Assembly (NCBI GenBank): GCA_036417435.1 | Contig: CM070919.1 | Location: 30,753,318-30,817,317 of the forward strand | Source: Inia geoffrensis | Lineage: Eukaryota; Chordata; Mammalia; Artiodactyla; Iniidae | Direction: 5' to 3' | Length of the DNA: 64,000 nucleotides | Shown here: positions 12,169-28,935 of the stretch, in pieces | Position numbering within the stretch: the stretch's first letter is position 1 | How the letters are laid out: every line of letters starts with the position of its first letter | Translations under genes and position numbers: made by a program | Notes under the pieces: generated by a model | What the model was told of the DNA's origin: nothing | The model's database searches: none | Seen by the model: only the letters and a program-made list of their open reading frames with translations

Positions 12169-12215
12169 TTCCTGGGGGCTTCTTTTTTTTTTTTTTTTTT
12201 TCCTGGGGGCTTCTT
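12169..12215. repeat. Poly-T tract between 15-bp direct repeats
   Basis: The sequence TCCTGGGGGCTTCTT occurs at 12170-12184 and again at 12201-12215, separated only by T residues. This is the layout of a target-site duplication around an antisense poly(A) insertion that lacks any retroelement body. Slippage with local duplication is the alternative. Confidence 0.7.
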
Positions 12216-12739
12216 AACAATGAAAGTAATAGAAAGCTCACCTTCCTCCAGCTCTCTGGAACTAATAGATCTATCTGGCTATTTGACTGTGGGAACAGCC
12301 GACTGCCAGCTCGAATACCACGATAAACGTCAGTCACATTCTCCTCTGCCAGCCGTCGTTTGCGCAGCCTTGGGAAGTGTGTTCTCCAGGGAAGGAGAGT
12401 CCAGTGAGAGCCAGATCATTCAAAGCAGGGCCCAGTCTCCCAGTTTGAGCTTCAAAATCGAAGCGGACCCTCCGCTTCCGGATGCTTTCCCTGGAGTCAC
12501 CAAGCAAGAGGCCATCGTGTCCCGGCCGGGGTTCTGCATTTTCCAGAGCTCCCACCTTCCCGGCCTGGGGCAAGAGGCAGCTCCGGAGGCTTCTCTGGGT
12601 GTAGCTGCCGCTCTGGTGGGTGCTACTTGGCTGCTACCGCCTGGGGCAGATGCACCGCTGTGACCACCAAGCCTTGCTTCCCGGACTCCTTTGCCAACAG
12701 AAAGGCAATTATCTGAAAGTCTGTGGAGCAGGCTAAGAG

Positions 12740-13170
12740 CCACCCACGGTGCCAGGTCCTAACCTCTGGGTCCTGCAAGTGTGACCTTATTTGGAAAAAG
12801 CATCTTCGCAAATGTGATTCAGGTAAGGATCTTGAGATGGGGAGATGATCCTGGATTCTCTCTGGTTGTGCCCTGAATGCCAGCGCATTTGGCATAAGAA
12901 CGTGGCATAGCAGGCATCGCCGCTCCTCTCGCCACGAGAAGAGAGGCGATGGGACCACGGAGGCCAGGATGGGAGCGACGCGGCCACACGTGACGGATGC
13001 CAGCGGCCCCCAGAAGCTGGAAGCAGTGAAGAAAGATCCTCCCCTAGAGCCTCTGGGGGCAGCGGGGCCCCGCCAACAACTTGATTTCAGCCCCATACTG
13101 ATTGCAGATTTCTGGCCTCCTGAACTCTGAGAGAATAAATTCCTGTGGTTTTAAACCACCAAGTTTGAGG
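12740..13170 (+). mobile_element. MaLR-type LTR (MLT1 class)
   Basis: Contains TGTGACCTTATTTGGAAAAA, the CAAATGTGATTCAGGTAAGGATCTTGAGATGGGGAGATGATCCTGG segment read from about 12813, and the terminal GAGAGAATAAATTCCTGTGG followed by TTTTAAACCACCAAGTTTG. This is a standard MLT1 LTR read on the plus strand. Confidence 0.85.
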
Positions 13171-16100
13171 TGAGTTATTCACCTCACCATCAGGAGATGA
13201 AGACAGCCTCCAAACCCAGAAAGAAGTGACCTCACATCCTGGCTAAGAAGGATCCCATCTTCTCCCGACTGGCTTATCGGAGCAAATGGTAACAAGGAAG
13301 GCATGCATCCACTCTTCTAGAGACCACCGTTACATGACAAACCTGCTTATACTCCAGACTGGAAAGACAGAGGCACCTCACATAAATGTGCAAGAGAATA
13401 TAGCTGGGATACCTTCCCCAAGCATTTCCAGGGTCCCCCCAGTTTCCAAAGGGAATCTAGAACACACACACCAGCCCCATTGCAAATGCTGAAAGTATTA
13501 CTACAGCTATCAGTACAAAAGCAAGCTCTACCCCAGGGGCCTCAACAACCCTCCCAGTGCCCCCATCGTGGCCAGGCCGCACCGGGGCACGGAGACGGCG
13601 CCCTGGCTTGGAGCCCCAGATCACGCACTGTGCCAGCCAACACGCCTGCAATTGCAAACAACCGGAAACTCGGCTCGGATTGGATTAACCAAACAAGGGC
13701 TGCTGTCTGGGAGATCCAGAGTAGGAAGCCCAGGCTCCAGGGTCTCTGGATCCGGTGCAGACCCAGTGTCACCAAGAACCTAGCATACTTTCACCAGGGT
13801 CTGATTTATTCTCAGACCCACTTCCTTACAGTAGCGAGATGGCAGCGAAACTCCTGGGCGACATTGGTTTTGTCTGTACCCTTGCAGAGAAAAAGAACTT
13901 CTCCTTCTCCACCAACTGAACAAACACAACGGACTTCATGGTAATGGAAGTCTCCACCGCAGCCCATGCCCAGCAATCACTGTGACCCAGGGAGTGTGCT
14001 GTCCAGTTTGCTGAGGCCCAGGTTAGGGGTCCAGTCTGGAACACCTCTGCAGTCAGGTGGGTGTGTCGAGCATCCAGCCTTGGAGCAGGGAGGGAGGCTC
14101 TAAACCTAAACAGTGTGGGACATGGTGCAGGAGTGGGGCAGTTCCGCTGGCATGCGTCTCATGGACAGATAGGGATCTTTCTGTTATAATTAGGATCATC
14201 ATGTTTCTGGACCACGTGCCTCTCGGGCAAGCGCCTGGAGACCTGCAAACAGAGGCTGCTCCAGCCCCGGTAGCTCGTGGGCCTCGGCCGCCGGCTCCCC
14301 CTCTTTCTTCCTCACCACCCAGGACCCTCCACGAGGCACCTCTGCTTTCTGCCTCTGGCCTCCTGCACCCTCTTCGCTCAGTCTGCCTCAGGTAGGCCCT
14401 GGAGCCAGGCTTACGGGGGCCATGGGGGTCTCATGCCCAGGGAATGGGGACCAAGCTGTACTGGGGAGTGGGTCAGGGTCTAGAAACAAGAAATAAATCT
14501 GAGCCAAAGAGAATGTCTCGGGGGAAATGCTCATCGTTTTCTTAACTGCCTGGCACACCGCCCCTCAGCATCTCCGTAGACTGAGAGGGAGGGTCGTTTC
14601 CCGGGAACGAGGACCCGGGCAGCAGGGAGAGCATGAACTGAGTGTCCCTGCCGTGCTCTCGGGACAGCAGACGTGGTTGGAGCTGGAGCGGGCCTTGGGG
14701 AGAAGCCCCAGGTCGGAGGGCGTCCCTGGGGCTCCTGGGCTCTCTGCCGCGCCCGGAGCGAGCCCGGGTGTGGGAGGAAGCCGGACCGAGCAGACACCAG
14801 CGTCCTCCCCGGCCCCACGCCTCCTGGCAATGTGCCTTCAGGCGGGCGTCCTAACACTCAGTCGTGCCTCCTGCAGAGCCCGGAGGGGCCCAGAGGCTCT
14901 GCTGAGGACCAGTGAGGTGAAGCAGCCCAGACATTTAGGGGGTGGTTGCTGCCTCTGATTTCTGCCCTTTTTCATCCTTTGTGTCCTCTCACCCTCCACC
15001 ACGCCAGCCCTTCCTGAGCCCCTAGATGCAGGGATGACGGCCCCTGACCCCACTGCTGCTTCTGGCCAGCGCCTCTGGCCACACGTCCCCGCCCCTTCGT
15101 GTCCAGGGGACGTGCAGTGCACAGCGTGTTGAGCTTCTCATCAGACGGCCCGAGGTTGCAGATCCCCCTGTGCCTCTCGAGCAAGGTGGACCCAGGCCGG
15201 GGCGCTCAGCATCCATGTTCGGGGCAGACACTTCGGTATCTGGCCTTTTTGGAGTCAAGCCTGTCCTGCCAGCCACGAGGCGCGGGCAGCAGAGGCAGAA
15301 GGGAACACGGGTTCCGAGAGAGCCACCTGCAGAAGGTGCCACCTGGCCGGCCGCTCAGGGCACATTCGTGGCCCAGCTTTCACAAGGAACATTCTTCCCA
15401 ACTGAGCAGCTGACACATATTTTCCTCTCCACAGCCTATGTCCAGGCCAGACAGAAAATCTCTTAATGCTCCCAGAATGGGGCCCAGTATAAATGTTATT
15501 GCGCGATACACCGGACACCCGCCAGTTCCTGTTTCGGTGGAAGAAAGAAATGCTGCAAGGGCCGACGAGGGCCCAGAGGACAGAGACCCGGGGGATGAAA
15601 TAGAGCAACTACTTTAACTCTGTGAGTTCTATTGTATAATTTCCTGAAAGTAAAGAAATGACCCGGTGCTGTATTTACAAGTGGTAATTACTGTGCATAA
15701 GAATATTTGGGAGAGACGTGCGTGTTGAAGCCGAGGCGGAATGACGTGTGCACAGCGGGGCGTGTGTGTCGGACGCGGGCCTGGTGCACCTGAAATGGGA
15801 GATGCTTTTACGTCAAAATGGCAGGGTTTCCGCTATGTGCTACAAGAGAGGTTTCTATAAACATAATGCTGGGGAAGGTAGTTTTATGTGGCCTGTGGTG
15901 TGCTTATACCAGGCAGACGTGTGTGCAGGGGAGAAAGCCAGGATGTTTAATTAGGAATTTACCTTGTTCTGTTTTCCATATATGCTGAGCCATTTTCTGG
16001 GTCATTCAAAAGTTTATCAGTTGACTCTGTAAGGCCCCATCCCCAAAACTTAGTGGTTTAATACAGCCATGAGCTAACCTACTTAGCTCATGAGGCCATG

Positions 16101-16187
16101 ACTGGCAAGTGGGCTGAGCTCAGCTGAGAGATTCTCCTAGTCTTATCTGGCTGCCGCAATCACTTTTCATTCCCTCCATGTAGGACT
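13171..16187. other. GC-rich intergenic DNA, CpG-rich around 14.5-15.4 kb
   Basis: Many overlapping open frames on both strands, none recognisable. CpG density rises around 14.5-15.4 kb, so an unrecognised promoter or non-coding transcript is possible, but nothing in the sequence shows it. The part just before 16188 resembles a decayed interspersed repeat (CAAAACTTAGTGGTTTAATA). Confidence 0.4.
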
Positions 16188-16775
16188 CCCCAGGTGCCCT
16201 GGAGGTGACTGTGCACCTGACGAGGGGGAGTCACAAAGAGCAGCTGCTCCTGGAGAAGCAGCGATTCCGCAGCCCTGCTGGGCGAACGGTGGTGGAAACC
16301 CAGACAAGCCCCAGCGGCACACGCACGCGTGCACGCGCTGCACCTTCTCCCGATGGAGCTAGAGCCATCTGTCAAATGGTGCTTATCACGCTGGAATGGC
16401 AAGTTGTTTGTCGGTCTGAGTCTATTTTAAGTAACTGAGGCAAATTCTAGGAGTAACTTTTAACTTGTGTAAATAGGAAGCTATGGAAGTAATCTGCATT
16501 TGGTGCAAATGTCTGAACGTTTGGAACCTGGCTAAAGGGCCCAACGCTGTGCTTGGCAGAAGGTCAGCAGTGCCCTGTCCTGAGATGAGACTCGTGGATT
16601 CTGCGGAGTCTTTCCCTGTAAATCATGGTGGGGACACTCCCACGGCTCTGCTTCTTATGTGTCATTAAATGTTACTATAAAGCTTTGTTTTCAAATTTTC
16701 TTTCAATTTTAATAAAGTTCTACCGTATAAGACATGTTGTATGTGGTTTTTATCTCTAAGCCTTGAAGATCATCT
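16188..16775 (+). pseudogene. FAM90A-like (partial): Detached copy of the FAM90A-type gene's 3' end
   Basis: Aligned by eye to 37117-37703, this stretch differs by about five substitutions and one 2-bp indel, roughly 99% identity. It holds the last ~58 codons of the FAM90A-type frame, the stop, the 3'UTR and the AATAAA signal at 16711-16716. All upstream coding exons and the zinc knuckle are missing, so it cannot make the protein. Similarity continues beyond the poly(A) signal into flanking DNA, which excludes a processed retrocopy and shows DNA-level duplication. Left of 16188 the two loci are unrelated. Right of about 16775 they remain alignable at clearly lower identity. Confidence 0.9.
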
Positions 16776-17171
16776 TAACGTTTATTTTTACTGATCAAAG
16801 CTTATGCAACTGAGAAGAAAGAGGAGCTTGGGGGGAACCTAAGACTTATTAAAAATATAGCATCTCAGGCCCTCGCAGGTCCACTGATCAACAGACACAC
16901 ATTGCGCCTTCAACCAGCTGCTCTTTGCCCTTGAGGTACACAGCTCTGCAGTCTCTAGCTTTGCTTCTCAAGCACAGGTCTGATTGGATTAGGGACCCAC
17001 CCTAAAGGGCTCACCTTAATCTCATCACAGTTTTAACTCTGTGTCCGTATATACATTCACGTTCTGATGAATTAAATGTTAGAGCTTCAACATATGAACT
17101 TGGGGGAGGGGAACAAAATTCAGTTTATACAAGTTGGTTCATTCTATTTGTATTTTTATGTTGTAAACAAC
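16776..17171. other. Diverged continuation of the duplicated flank, then intergenic DNA
   Basis: 16815-16895 is alignable to 37895-37970 (shared GGAGCTTGGG, ACCTAAG, CTTAAAAATA-type words) at markedly lower identity than the preceding 585 bp. It lacks the SINE present at 37739-37870. Beyond that nothing is recognised. Confidence 0.6.
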
Positions 17172-17520
17172 TTACTTTTTTTTAAACATCTTTATTGGAG
17201 TATAATTGCTTTACAATGGTGTGTCAGTTTCTGCTGCATAACAAAGTGAATCAGCTGTACATATACATATGTCCCCATATTCCCTCCCTTTTGCGTCTCC
17301 CTCCCACCCTCCCTATCCCACCCCTCTAGGTGGTCACAGAGCACCGAGCTGATCTCCTTGTGCTATGTGGCTGCTTCCCACTAGCTATCGATTTTACGTT
17401 TGGTAGTGTATATATGTCCATGCCACTCTTTCACTTCGTCCCAGCTTACCCTTCCCCCTCCCCGTATCCTCAAGTCCATTCTCTAATAGGTCTGCATCTT
17501 TATTCCCGTCTTGCCCCTAG
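17172..17520 (-). mobile_element. 5'-truncated L1 3' end, antisense
   Basis: TTTAAACATCTTTATTGGAGTATAATTGC start, continuing through the CCCATATTCCCTCCC and GGTCACAGAGCACCGAGC segments. Same family and orientation as 9247-9532 and 56677-56982. Confidence 0.9.
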
Positions 17521-17854
17521 GTTCTTCTGACCATTTTCTTTATTATTTTTTGGAAAAAACTTACTTTTTTTAAAATAAAGGAATAATATCCATGAATTAA
17601 TGGGGACAAAAAATAAGATTGTTTGAGGTGAGGAGAAATGTAAATTGACGGACTCTGCCCTCAAATTGGATTTTAAAAGTGAGAGGGCAGCTATTGGGAA
17701 TAAAAGGACTTCAAAAATTTTTTTTTAAATTCAAATTTAAGGTTGAGTGATACCATAGCATATTTAAATGGTAAGACGAGGGTTCAAAGAGAGGGAGTGG
17801 TTTAAAATAAAGTGTACATGTTGTTTTACAGCTCATACAACTCTGTATCAAAAA

Positions 17855-18805
17855 AACGAACAGCCCAACCGAAAAATGGGCACAGGACCTGAACAGATAT
17901 TTTCACAAAGAAGAAATTCACATGGCCACAGGCACATGAAAAGATGCTCAACGTCGTTAATCATTAGAGACATGCACATCAAACCCACAGTGAGCTATGA
18001 CCTCACACCTGTCTGAATGCCCTCATAAAAACTTCTCCAGCCAGAAAAGGTTGTCCAGGATACGGAGCAAAGGGAATCCTAGGACACTGTTGGTGGGAAT
18101 ATAAATTGGCCTAGTACTATGGAAAAGAGTATGGAGGTTCCTAAAAGAACTAAAAAATAGAACTACTATATGACCCAACAATTCCATTCCCAGGTATACA
18201 TCTCAAGAAAACGAAAACACTATTTTGAAAAGATACATACACCCCACTGTTCACAACTGCATTATTTACAATAGCTAAGATATGGAAACAACTTACGTGT
18301 CCATCAACAGATGAATGGATAAATAACAAGTGTTGTATATATACAAAGGAATATTACTCTACCATAAAAAGAATGAAATTTTGCCATTTGTGACAACATG
18401 GATGGACTTGGAGGGTCTTATGATTAGAAAAATACGACAAACAAAAAAAGACAAATACTGTACGTTATCACTTGTATGTGAAATCTAAAAAACAAAATGA
18501 AATAAGAAACCAGAGACAGACTCACAGATATGGAGAACAAACTGGTGTTTACCAAAGGGGAGAGGGAAGGGGGAGAGGAAGTTAAAAACATGAGATTAAG
18601 GGATACTAACTACTATGTATAAAAATAAAAAAACATAGCTACAAAGATAAATTGTACCACACAGGGAATATTTCATTATAACTTTAAATGAAGTATATAT
18701 GTCATGAAGTATAATGTTTAAAATAATTAAATCATTATGTTGTACACCTGAAACTATTATAATATTTTAAATCAACCAACGTGAAAAATAAAGTGAATCC
18801 AATTT
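17855..18805 (+). mobile_element. L1 3' portion (ORF2 tail plus 3'UTR), sense
   Basis: Includes the conserved ORF2-end phrases ATGGGCACAGGACCTGAACAG, CACTGTTGGTGGGAATATAAATTGG and ATGGATAAATAACAAG, then the 3'UTR ending GTTGTACACCTGAAACTATTATAATATT. Numerous stops show it is dead. The frame at 17768-18016 is part of this element. Confidence 0.9.
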
Positions 18806-21800
18806 AAATTATAACATACATTCTGACGTGCCAGGAGAGAATAGGAAAGAACACAAATGTAGAAGTAAATTTCTGAGCTGAGAGGAAAGGCAATTCCCTT
18901 CCTTTTAGATGGAAGATGGCATAAGTAGTGAATGACAGTAACAGAGTACTTTAAATCTTGTGGTGGACAGTATCTACATCCAAAATATCAGTTTCATTTG
19001 GGAAATAGGTTACACATAATCTGATGACTGTAAGAGAAAAGGATGAGTCCTTGGAGATTGAGGGGTAATGGCAAAGGTTTAAAATATTTTTTTAAAAAAA
19101 TTGAAGTATAGCTCATTTACCTTAATATATTTGTTTCAGGTGAAATACTCTTTAATGTGTATGGGAGATGGAATTGAAATACATGAGATAATAGGATTGC
19201 CAGGCATTGTATGATACAAGCAAAATGTCCTCAGATGCAATGAAATACTCACCATGTCCCCTGGTTTAATATTTCCATTTGGGAACCAGGAATTTTAAGC
19301 TTAAACAGCCATCTCCACACCCGTAAGATTTCCACTAAAATGTATAAGTAGATTCCGAATGACATGGAAGGAAAATTATTTACAGTAGTTTACTATGCAG
19401 GAACACTTGTATGGATTTCCCCACTAACCAAGAACTGAAGTATAAAATTGTCTTCCCTTTTTCTTTGCATAGTTAATACATTCTTAACATGTTCTTGAAA
19501 GTACTATGTGGCCAGTGCCTTAAGAGTCATGTTCTGCATCCCAGCAATATATCTTATGTTGTCACCTCATTATTTATATTTCACATTTTCACAGTTCCTC
19601 ATCTTGCATTTCATTTTTAATTCCGGATTTCTCCCAGGGAATCCCAGCTTCATTTCCACAGAATCCCCATGTGTCTGATATCCTGTTATTCTGAAGACAC
19701 ATAATGGTTGCCAATATAGAGAATGCACTCTATATTGTGTTTACGGATGAAGAAGGGAATGAATGGATCTTCTCACTACCCCTGGACATGACCTTACATC
19801 TTTGCTCTCCAGCACTGTGTGAGGATTACAATTTCCTATTAGTCTGGAAAATCCAATCAAATTGAACAGGGTGTGGCTCACAGGCTGAAACCCTATTAGG
19901 GTCGGTAACCTTCTGAGAGGGTGGATCCTGGAATGTAGCCCAGATTGGGTTATAAACTGTTATCCAGGTATAAAGGAAAGTCAGTCTGGGGCTTTGGAGG
20001 AAGAGAAATTGGCTGCTTGCTCTGCTACTTGCCTCAGAATCCATCTGGCTTCACCAGCTCCTCCAATTTGGGGTTTTGGTGAGTCCTCCAAACGGTGAGA
20101 TGTGAGTTTGTTTCATCCCATGAAAATGTTGTTAAGTCCTATCTGTCTCTAGACACTTGTCCTATCAAAGTAGCTTCTTGTAGTCTCTGAATCATATGGT
20201 GTCAACATGTATTTTGCCACCATCGTTTCCTACTCTTGACTGTACATGTCCCTTTTTTCCACTCCAACACAGTTGTCTTGAATCTATTGTTATTTTATCT
20301 GCCTAACCTAAGATCCTAAACTTGTGCTCCTCCAATACAGTGACGACCAGCTGCATGTGGCTAGAACATTTAAATTAACGAAATTAAATAGCTAAACTTC
20401 ACATCCTTGGTAACGCCAGCCAGATTTCAAGTGTTCTGTCACCACATGTGTGTGGCAGTTTCTGTATCATACATTGCATATGTACAGCATGTTCTTCATC
20501 TTGGAAAGTTCTATTGGCTGTTGATCTACATCTGATGTTTTTACTAATTTGTTTCTAAATACTTAATTTTCTGCTTCTCTGAATTAATTTCCTTTTATGG
20601 GTTTCATCAAGTGATTTTCATTTCATTTCTTATGTGTCTTGGGATAGATTTTTATGTTGAAATAATTATCTCAAGGTAAAATAAATCTCTTGAGATATTT
20701 AATTCTTCCCCTAAATTAATAGATGTTAACCTCCTTTGATTCCTATAACTTGTAATCGGGACATAGCAAGGGTTGCCTAGGTTCCACCTTCTAGGTGTAA
20801 GGCGGCTCTTTTGCATATGCGTGGGGTTTCCCTGGATATCATAGGGATTTACATATTCCTATTATCAATAGAAGAAACATTCCAAGAGTGAAAGAGAAAG
20901 TTTCATTTCCCTCTGAAATTTGTCTTGAAGTCAAAACCAAAGGTATAATCCATGGCCAAGTCTTGACTGGTTTTCCTAGATAGTCCCTCCCACCTTGCAG
21001 TTTCCTAGGTGCTCTGGATAATACAATCACTAAACGCTTTTTCTTGAGTGTGTTTATCCACAGTTAGCAGATGCTGGCATTAATCCAGGGCTTCTCTTTT
21101 TCTCTGATAGAAAATGCACTTTCACTTTGATTGTGGAGGGAGGACAGGAGAGAAGGATATTTGCGAGCAAATATCTTTAGAAGAGATTTCTGTTTCAAGA
21201 TAGACAGGATGCAATGAGGGGATTGATTGTGCATCATACGGGGAGGTTTCCCCCAAAACTGGACGATAAAAATGAAGACATAAATAACAGGGAGCTGCTT
21301 CTGATTGTTAATGTTAGCGGTCGTATTAAAGGTAAAACCTAGGTGATCTTTGTTACCCTAAAGGAATTTGAACACAGGACACAGGCTGAGCAAAATTAAA
21401 TGACAGCTGATCCTTCTCCTAGATGTGTAACTCTGTCATATACTCAAGTTTTTGGAACCTCTGTGTGGCATTGGTAAATGAACCAATTTCCTGCTAAACC
21501 TTAGCCATTCCACATTTCTAAGCATCCTTGACACAGAGGGTTGAGACAGTCCACGACTGGAACACTATGACTCGTGTACCCCTGCCACCTTTTGGAGCAG
21601 CGGATGTTAAGGATGAGACCGGAAGGGTGGGTGCCACGGTTCCTCCAAGTGGAATAAGTCCTTGGTTTAACTGCACCCTGAAATAGGTCCTTGGCTGATT
21701 AATATCCATGTAGATGGGGGACAGAACTAAAAGTCAGGGTTGAGGGAGAGCTGGAAGGCAGTGAGGTTCCAGAGGGCTGCCAGGAGTGTTGGAGGACCAC

Positions 21801-22202
21801 TGTGGGTGCATAAGGGAAGAGAATGATCTGGGGATTTCCAGCGTTTCCTACAGGAGGAAACCAAACTCTACTCTGGCATGAGTCAGGGCTCCCGAGGGTT
21901 TGAATCAAGGAGGACACTGAATGCTTCTGGGTGCCCTAGGCTGCTGAACACACAAAGTCAATGCCTAGCACATTCTTATTTGCAAACTCTCTGAACTCTG
22001 ACTTTCTGTATTAGCAACCACAGCTCTAGCTTCTTACATGGGATCTGGGAGAGGAGAGACTGCACCGTGTTCTTAGGATGCACCACTCGTTTCCGTTTGC
22101 TGGGCTGGGGTCACACCCAGGTGGAGGTGGGGGGCTCCAATTCAGGTGGGTCTGGAAGTTGTGCCCAGGACTGGAGTCTCATGGCTTCTTCTCCATCCTC
22201 AG
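18806..22202. other. Upstream region of the zinc-finger gene
   Basis: Mostly unique, AT-rich sequence with a short L1-like antisense scrap at about 19085-19160. A candidate non-coding first exon is possible where TTTTGGTGAGT (about 20073) gives a good donor downstream of a non-coding stretch. This is speculative because no acceptor-to-donor chain can be verified by eye. Confidence 0.35.
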
Positions 22203-26244
<4,042 letters not shown>

Positions 26245-26256
<12 letters not shown>

Positions 26257-26560
26257 AGAGAAAGTCAGGAGGGCCCTCAGTAGACGTTCTGACCTAAGAT
26301 GACAGGGCCTCATACATGTGAGGAATGTGGATGGAACACCAGCATAGCTTTAGCATTTAACCACACCAAGGTTCACACCCAGTAAAGAAACTCTGTCTGT
26401 AATCAATATGGACACTTGTTCAGGCATCACACCCCTCAGTCCAGACAGGCATCACCTGTGGATGTGGATCCATATGTGGCCTGTCTCTGTGGCAAAGCCT
26501 TTAGTCATTGGCCTGACCTCAGGTAACTTAGCAGAACTCACTCTGTAAATACAGTATGGG
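26245..26560 (+). pseudogene. Decayed zinc-finger remnants downstream of the stop
   Basis: The stop at 26254-26256 lies in what would be a TGEK linker. One extra base in CTCAGCACTGAAGAG, relative to the usual CTCACACTGGAGAG, shifts the frame and makes TGA. After it, finger-like words persist in broken form, for example [14 protein letters not shown] near 26484-26523. The ancestral protein probably had more fingers. Confidence 0.7.
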
Positions 26561-26599
26561 TGTTTTCGGCAACAGCTCCCAACTCTAAAGACCCTAGAG

Positions 26600-26819
26600 C
26601 AGTGGTCCCCAGCCTTTCTGGCATCAGGAACCACTTTGTGGAAGACAATTTTTCCACAGATGGGGGGCCACGGGGATGGTTCAGGTGGTGATGCGAACTA
26701 TGGGGGGCAGCAGATGAACCTTTGCTTGCTTGCCCACCGCTCACTTCCTGCTGTGCGGCCTAGTTCCTAACAGGCCACAGACCAGTACTGGTCCATGGCC
26801 TGGGGGTTGGGGACCCCTG
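26600..26819. mobile_element. hAT-type nonautonomous transposon with terminal inverted repeats
   Basis: Ends are CAGTGGTCCCCAGCC and GGTTGGGGACCCCTG, imperfect inverted repeats. Flanking 8-mers CCCTAGAG and TCCCAGAG look like a mutated 8-bp target duplication, as expected for hAT. It lies in the 3' flank/UTR of the zinc-finger gene. Confidence 0.8.
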
Positions 26820-26924
26820 TCCCAGAGGGCTTGAGCAGAGGATAACCAACCCCTAGTTCTTCTTTGATAATTATGGTCAACATGAGCCAACTCCCAGTGG
26901 AGAACCACTAAGACTATAACTGTA

Positions 26925-26930
26925 AATAAA
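26925..26930 (+). terminator. Candidate poly(A) signal of the zinc-finger gene
   Basis: AATAAA about 670 bp after the stop. Another AATAAA lies at 27489-27494, followed by a GT/T-rich stretch. Which is used cannot be decided from sequence alone. Confidence 0.4.
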
Positions 26931-26935
26931 CATTC

Positions 26936-28440
26936 AGCCAAGCACCAGGTTTGATGTGCACAAGAAACTCAGCAAAAGAATAAACACTAAATCAAGAACA
27001 AAGATGAAGACTCTTGAGGAATACGAAAGTTTGCTGAGCAACACCAAAGCATGCTTATAAATAATTCATACTGGAGAAGTTATTCAATGTAAGGTCATGA
27101 GAAATTCTTTATTCATAGAGCAACCTCTCTGGTACATGTGTGCTCAGACTGTACATCACACCTTCAGTGTTCTGAAGGAAGGGAAGTTTTCAGGGTCACT
27201 TATTTCTTAGTCAACATTAAATTCTCACACTGAGGATGCAGCAATCCTAAAAATCAAAAAGGAGCTATAGCTAGATTTTATATCAGAAAAAAATGACTTG
27301 AGTATGTGGAAGAAGGAGCCTCTAAAAGAATCCTTTAACATACAGTCAGGCAAATTGTGATTTGGTGAAATACCTCTCCATGAAAATGTGGCATAAAAAG
27401 GGAGAGTGAAGTGATCTAGCAATATAGAATGTAGAGTTTGGAAGAAACTAATATTTGTGTATAGAATAATAGTTGCAAATATTCAAACAATAAAGTCTGT
27501 GGCTAAAGGAGCTAAGTGTTGGTGTCTGGTTTTCTTTATGCCCCTGTAAACACAGGGATTCAGGTCTGCACCCTCGGAAAGTGGGCAGAGACTCAGCCCC
27601 ACTCTCTGAGTGTCCCCTTTCTCCACAGCTCTTTCCACACAACTCAGCTCCACTTATTCCAACGTCCCTCAACCCCATCTACCCTTTCAGGCCCTGGTGG
27701 TGACACAGCTCTGATCTTCAGCTCCACTGGCCAGGTTTCCCAGAATGTCACGACCCTGGTCAGGCAAGGTCATGGGGAAGTCTCAAAGACATCTATCTAG
27801 GCCTACACTTTTTGAGGCCCCTCAACCTACGTCTGCAGATGGAAACCACCTGGGCCTAGAGAGACAGGCATGTCTGCCCTCCCAGACCTCAGAAATCTGT
27901 TATTTTGTCCCCAAACCTCTGAATTGAGCTACGTGGATGAAGAGTTCCTTCCACGATCATACTCTCTATCTTATTCAGCTGATTCCTGAATTACGCACCC
28001 AGAAGTCTCACTAAAGAGGAACCCAGCCTCGTTACCCACACATAAGCTCATGGAATAAACCTCCAGGATTATAAAATGCCTGAAACTATCAGCCATTATG
28101 CAAGCCAGTTTTTAAAATAATTTGTGCAATGTACTGTTCCAGAAGAAAAAATGAATGTTCTCACAAAGCAGATCTCCCCACTTTGTCTGCAGGACTGGGA
28201 ATGTTATCCTTTGACACACATCAGTATTGAACATAAATCTCAAGGGAAATTCTTCCAGGATATCTACTGGGATGACTTGTGTTCTTGTAGCACAAAGTAG
28301 CACAATTCCCAAATCACAGGCCTGAGTCCCTTTACAGGAACACATACAAGGATGATACTGACCCATCATTACTTTTCAAATCTCCACAAGGGATTCTGGG
28401 GAACAGTGAGGGTGAAAAACAGTCTTGTGTGAAGAGGATG
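26936..28440. other. Zinc-finger gene 3' flank, no further gene
   Basis: Contains possible 3'UTR up to about 27510. No exon-like structure or element could be named in the remainder. Confidence 0.4.
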
Positions 28441-28867
28441 AGCAAGCAATTCTATTGTCTATCGATTGTGACAGATTTCCTTCCTTGGGTACGAAAGGCT
28501 TCACGAGGTCCTGTGAGCTTGGAGCAGCATAAAAGTCAGCTCGGAAAGAAAGCTTGCCCCACGGACCCTTCCTCGGCCACCTTGGAAGCTGCATCTCGAC
28601 CAGTGGGGTTTGTCCAGCACCCACTTTTCTGAGATTCTACTGACAGGAGGAGCACGGCTGGATTTCAGGTTGAAGTAAATTCGATGTTCAGTTCATCGCC
28701 CAGAGAAATAGGACAGTGGTCAACATACGTAGTGATATGGCTTTAGGCAATGGGGTAAAGATTCTTTAATTTTTTAAAATTTACATTTCTATTTTTAAAA
28801 AAATTTTTTTACTGAGGTATCATTCAGTTATAATATTAGATAAGTTTTATGTTTACAGCAGTATATT

Positions 28868-28935
28868 TCTATAAAGGAGAAACTAACACACCATTGTAAA
28901 GCAATTATACTCCAATAAAGATGTTTAAAAAAAAC
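28868..28935 (+). mobile_element. Very short L1 3'-end insertion
   Basis: ACACCATTGTAAAGCAATTATACTCCAATAAAGATG then an A run: the tail of the young L1 family in sense, inserted in the first array unit. The words TATATTTC on both sides may be its target duplication. Confidence 0.7.

Noticed and set aside
14527..15608. Cluster of overlapping GC-rich frames on both strands
   Set aside because: Mutually exclusive frames, no domains, no exon chain; a CpG-rich patch rather than a gene that can be shown.
16205..16438. 77-codon frame in the duplicated FAM90A 3' end
   Set aside because: It is out of frame with FAM90A and present only because of the duplicated UTR and tail; no start context of its own.
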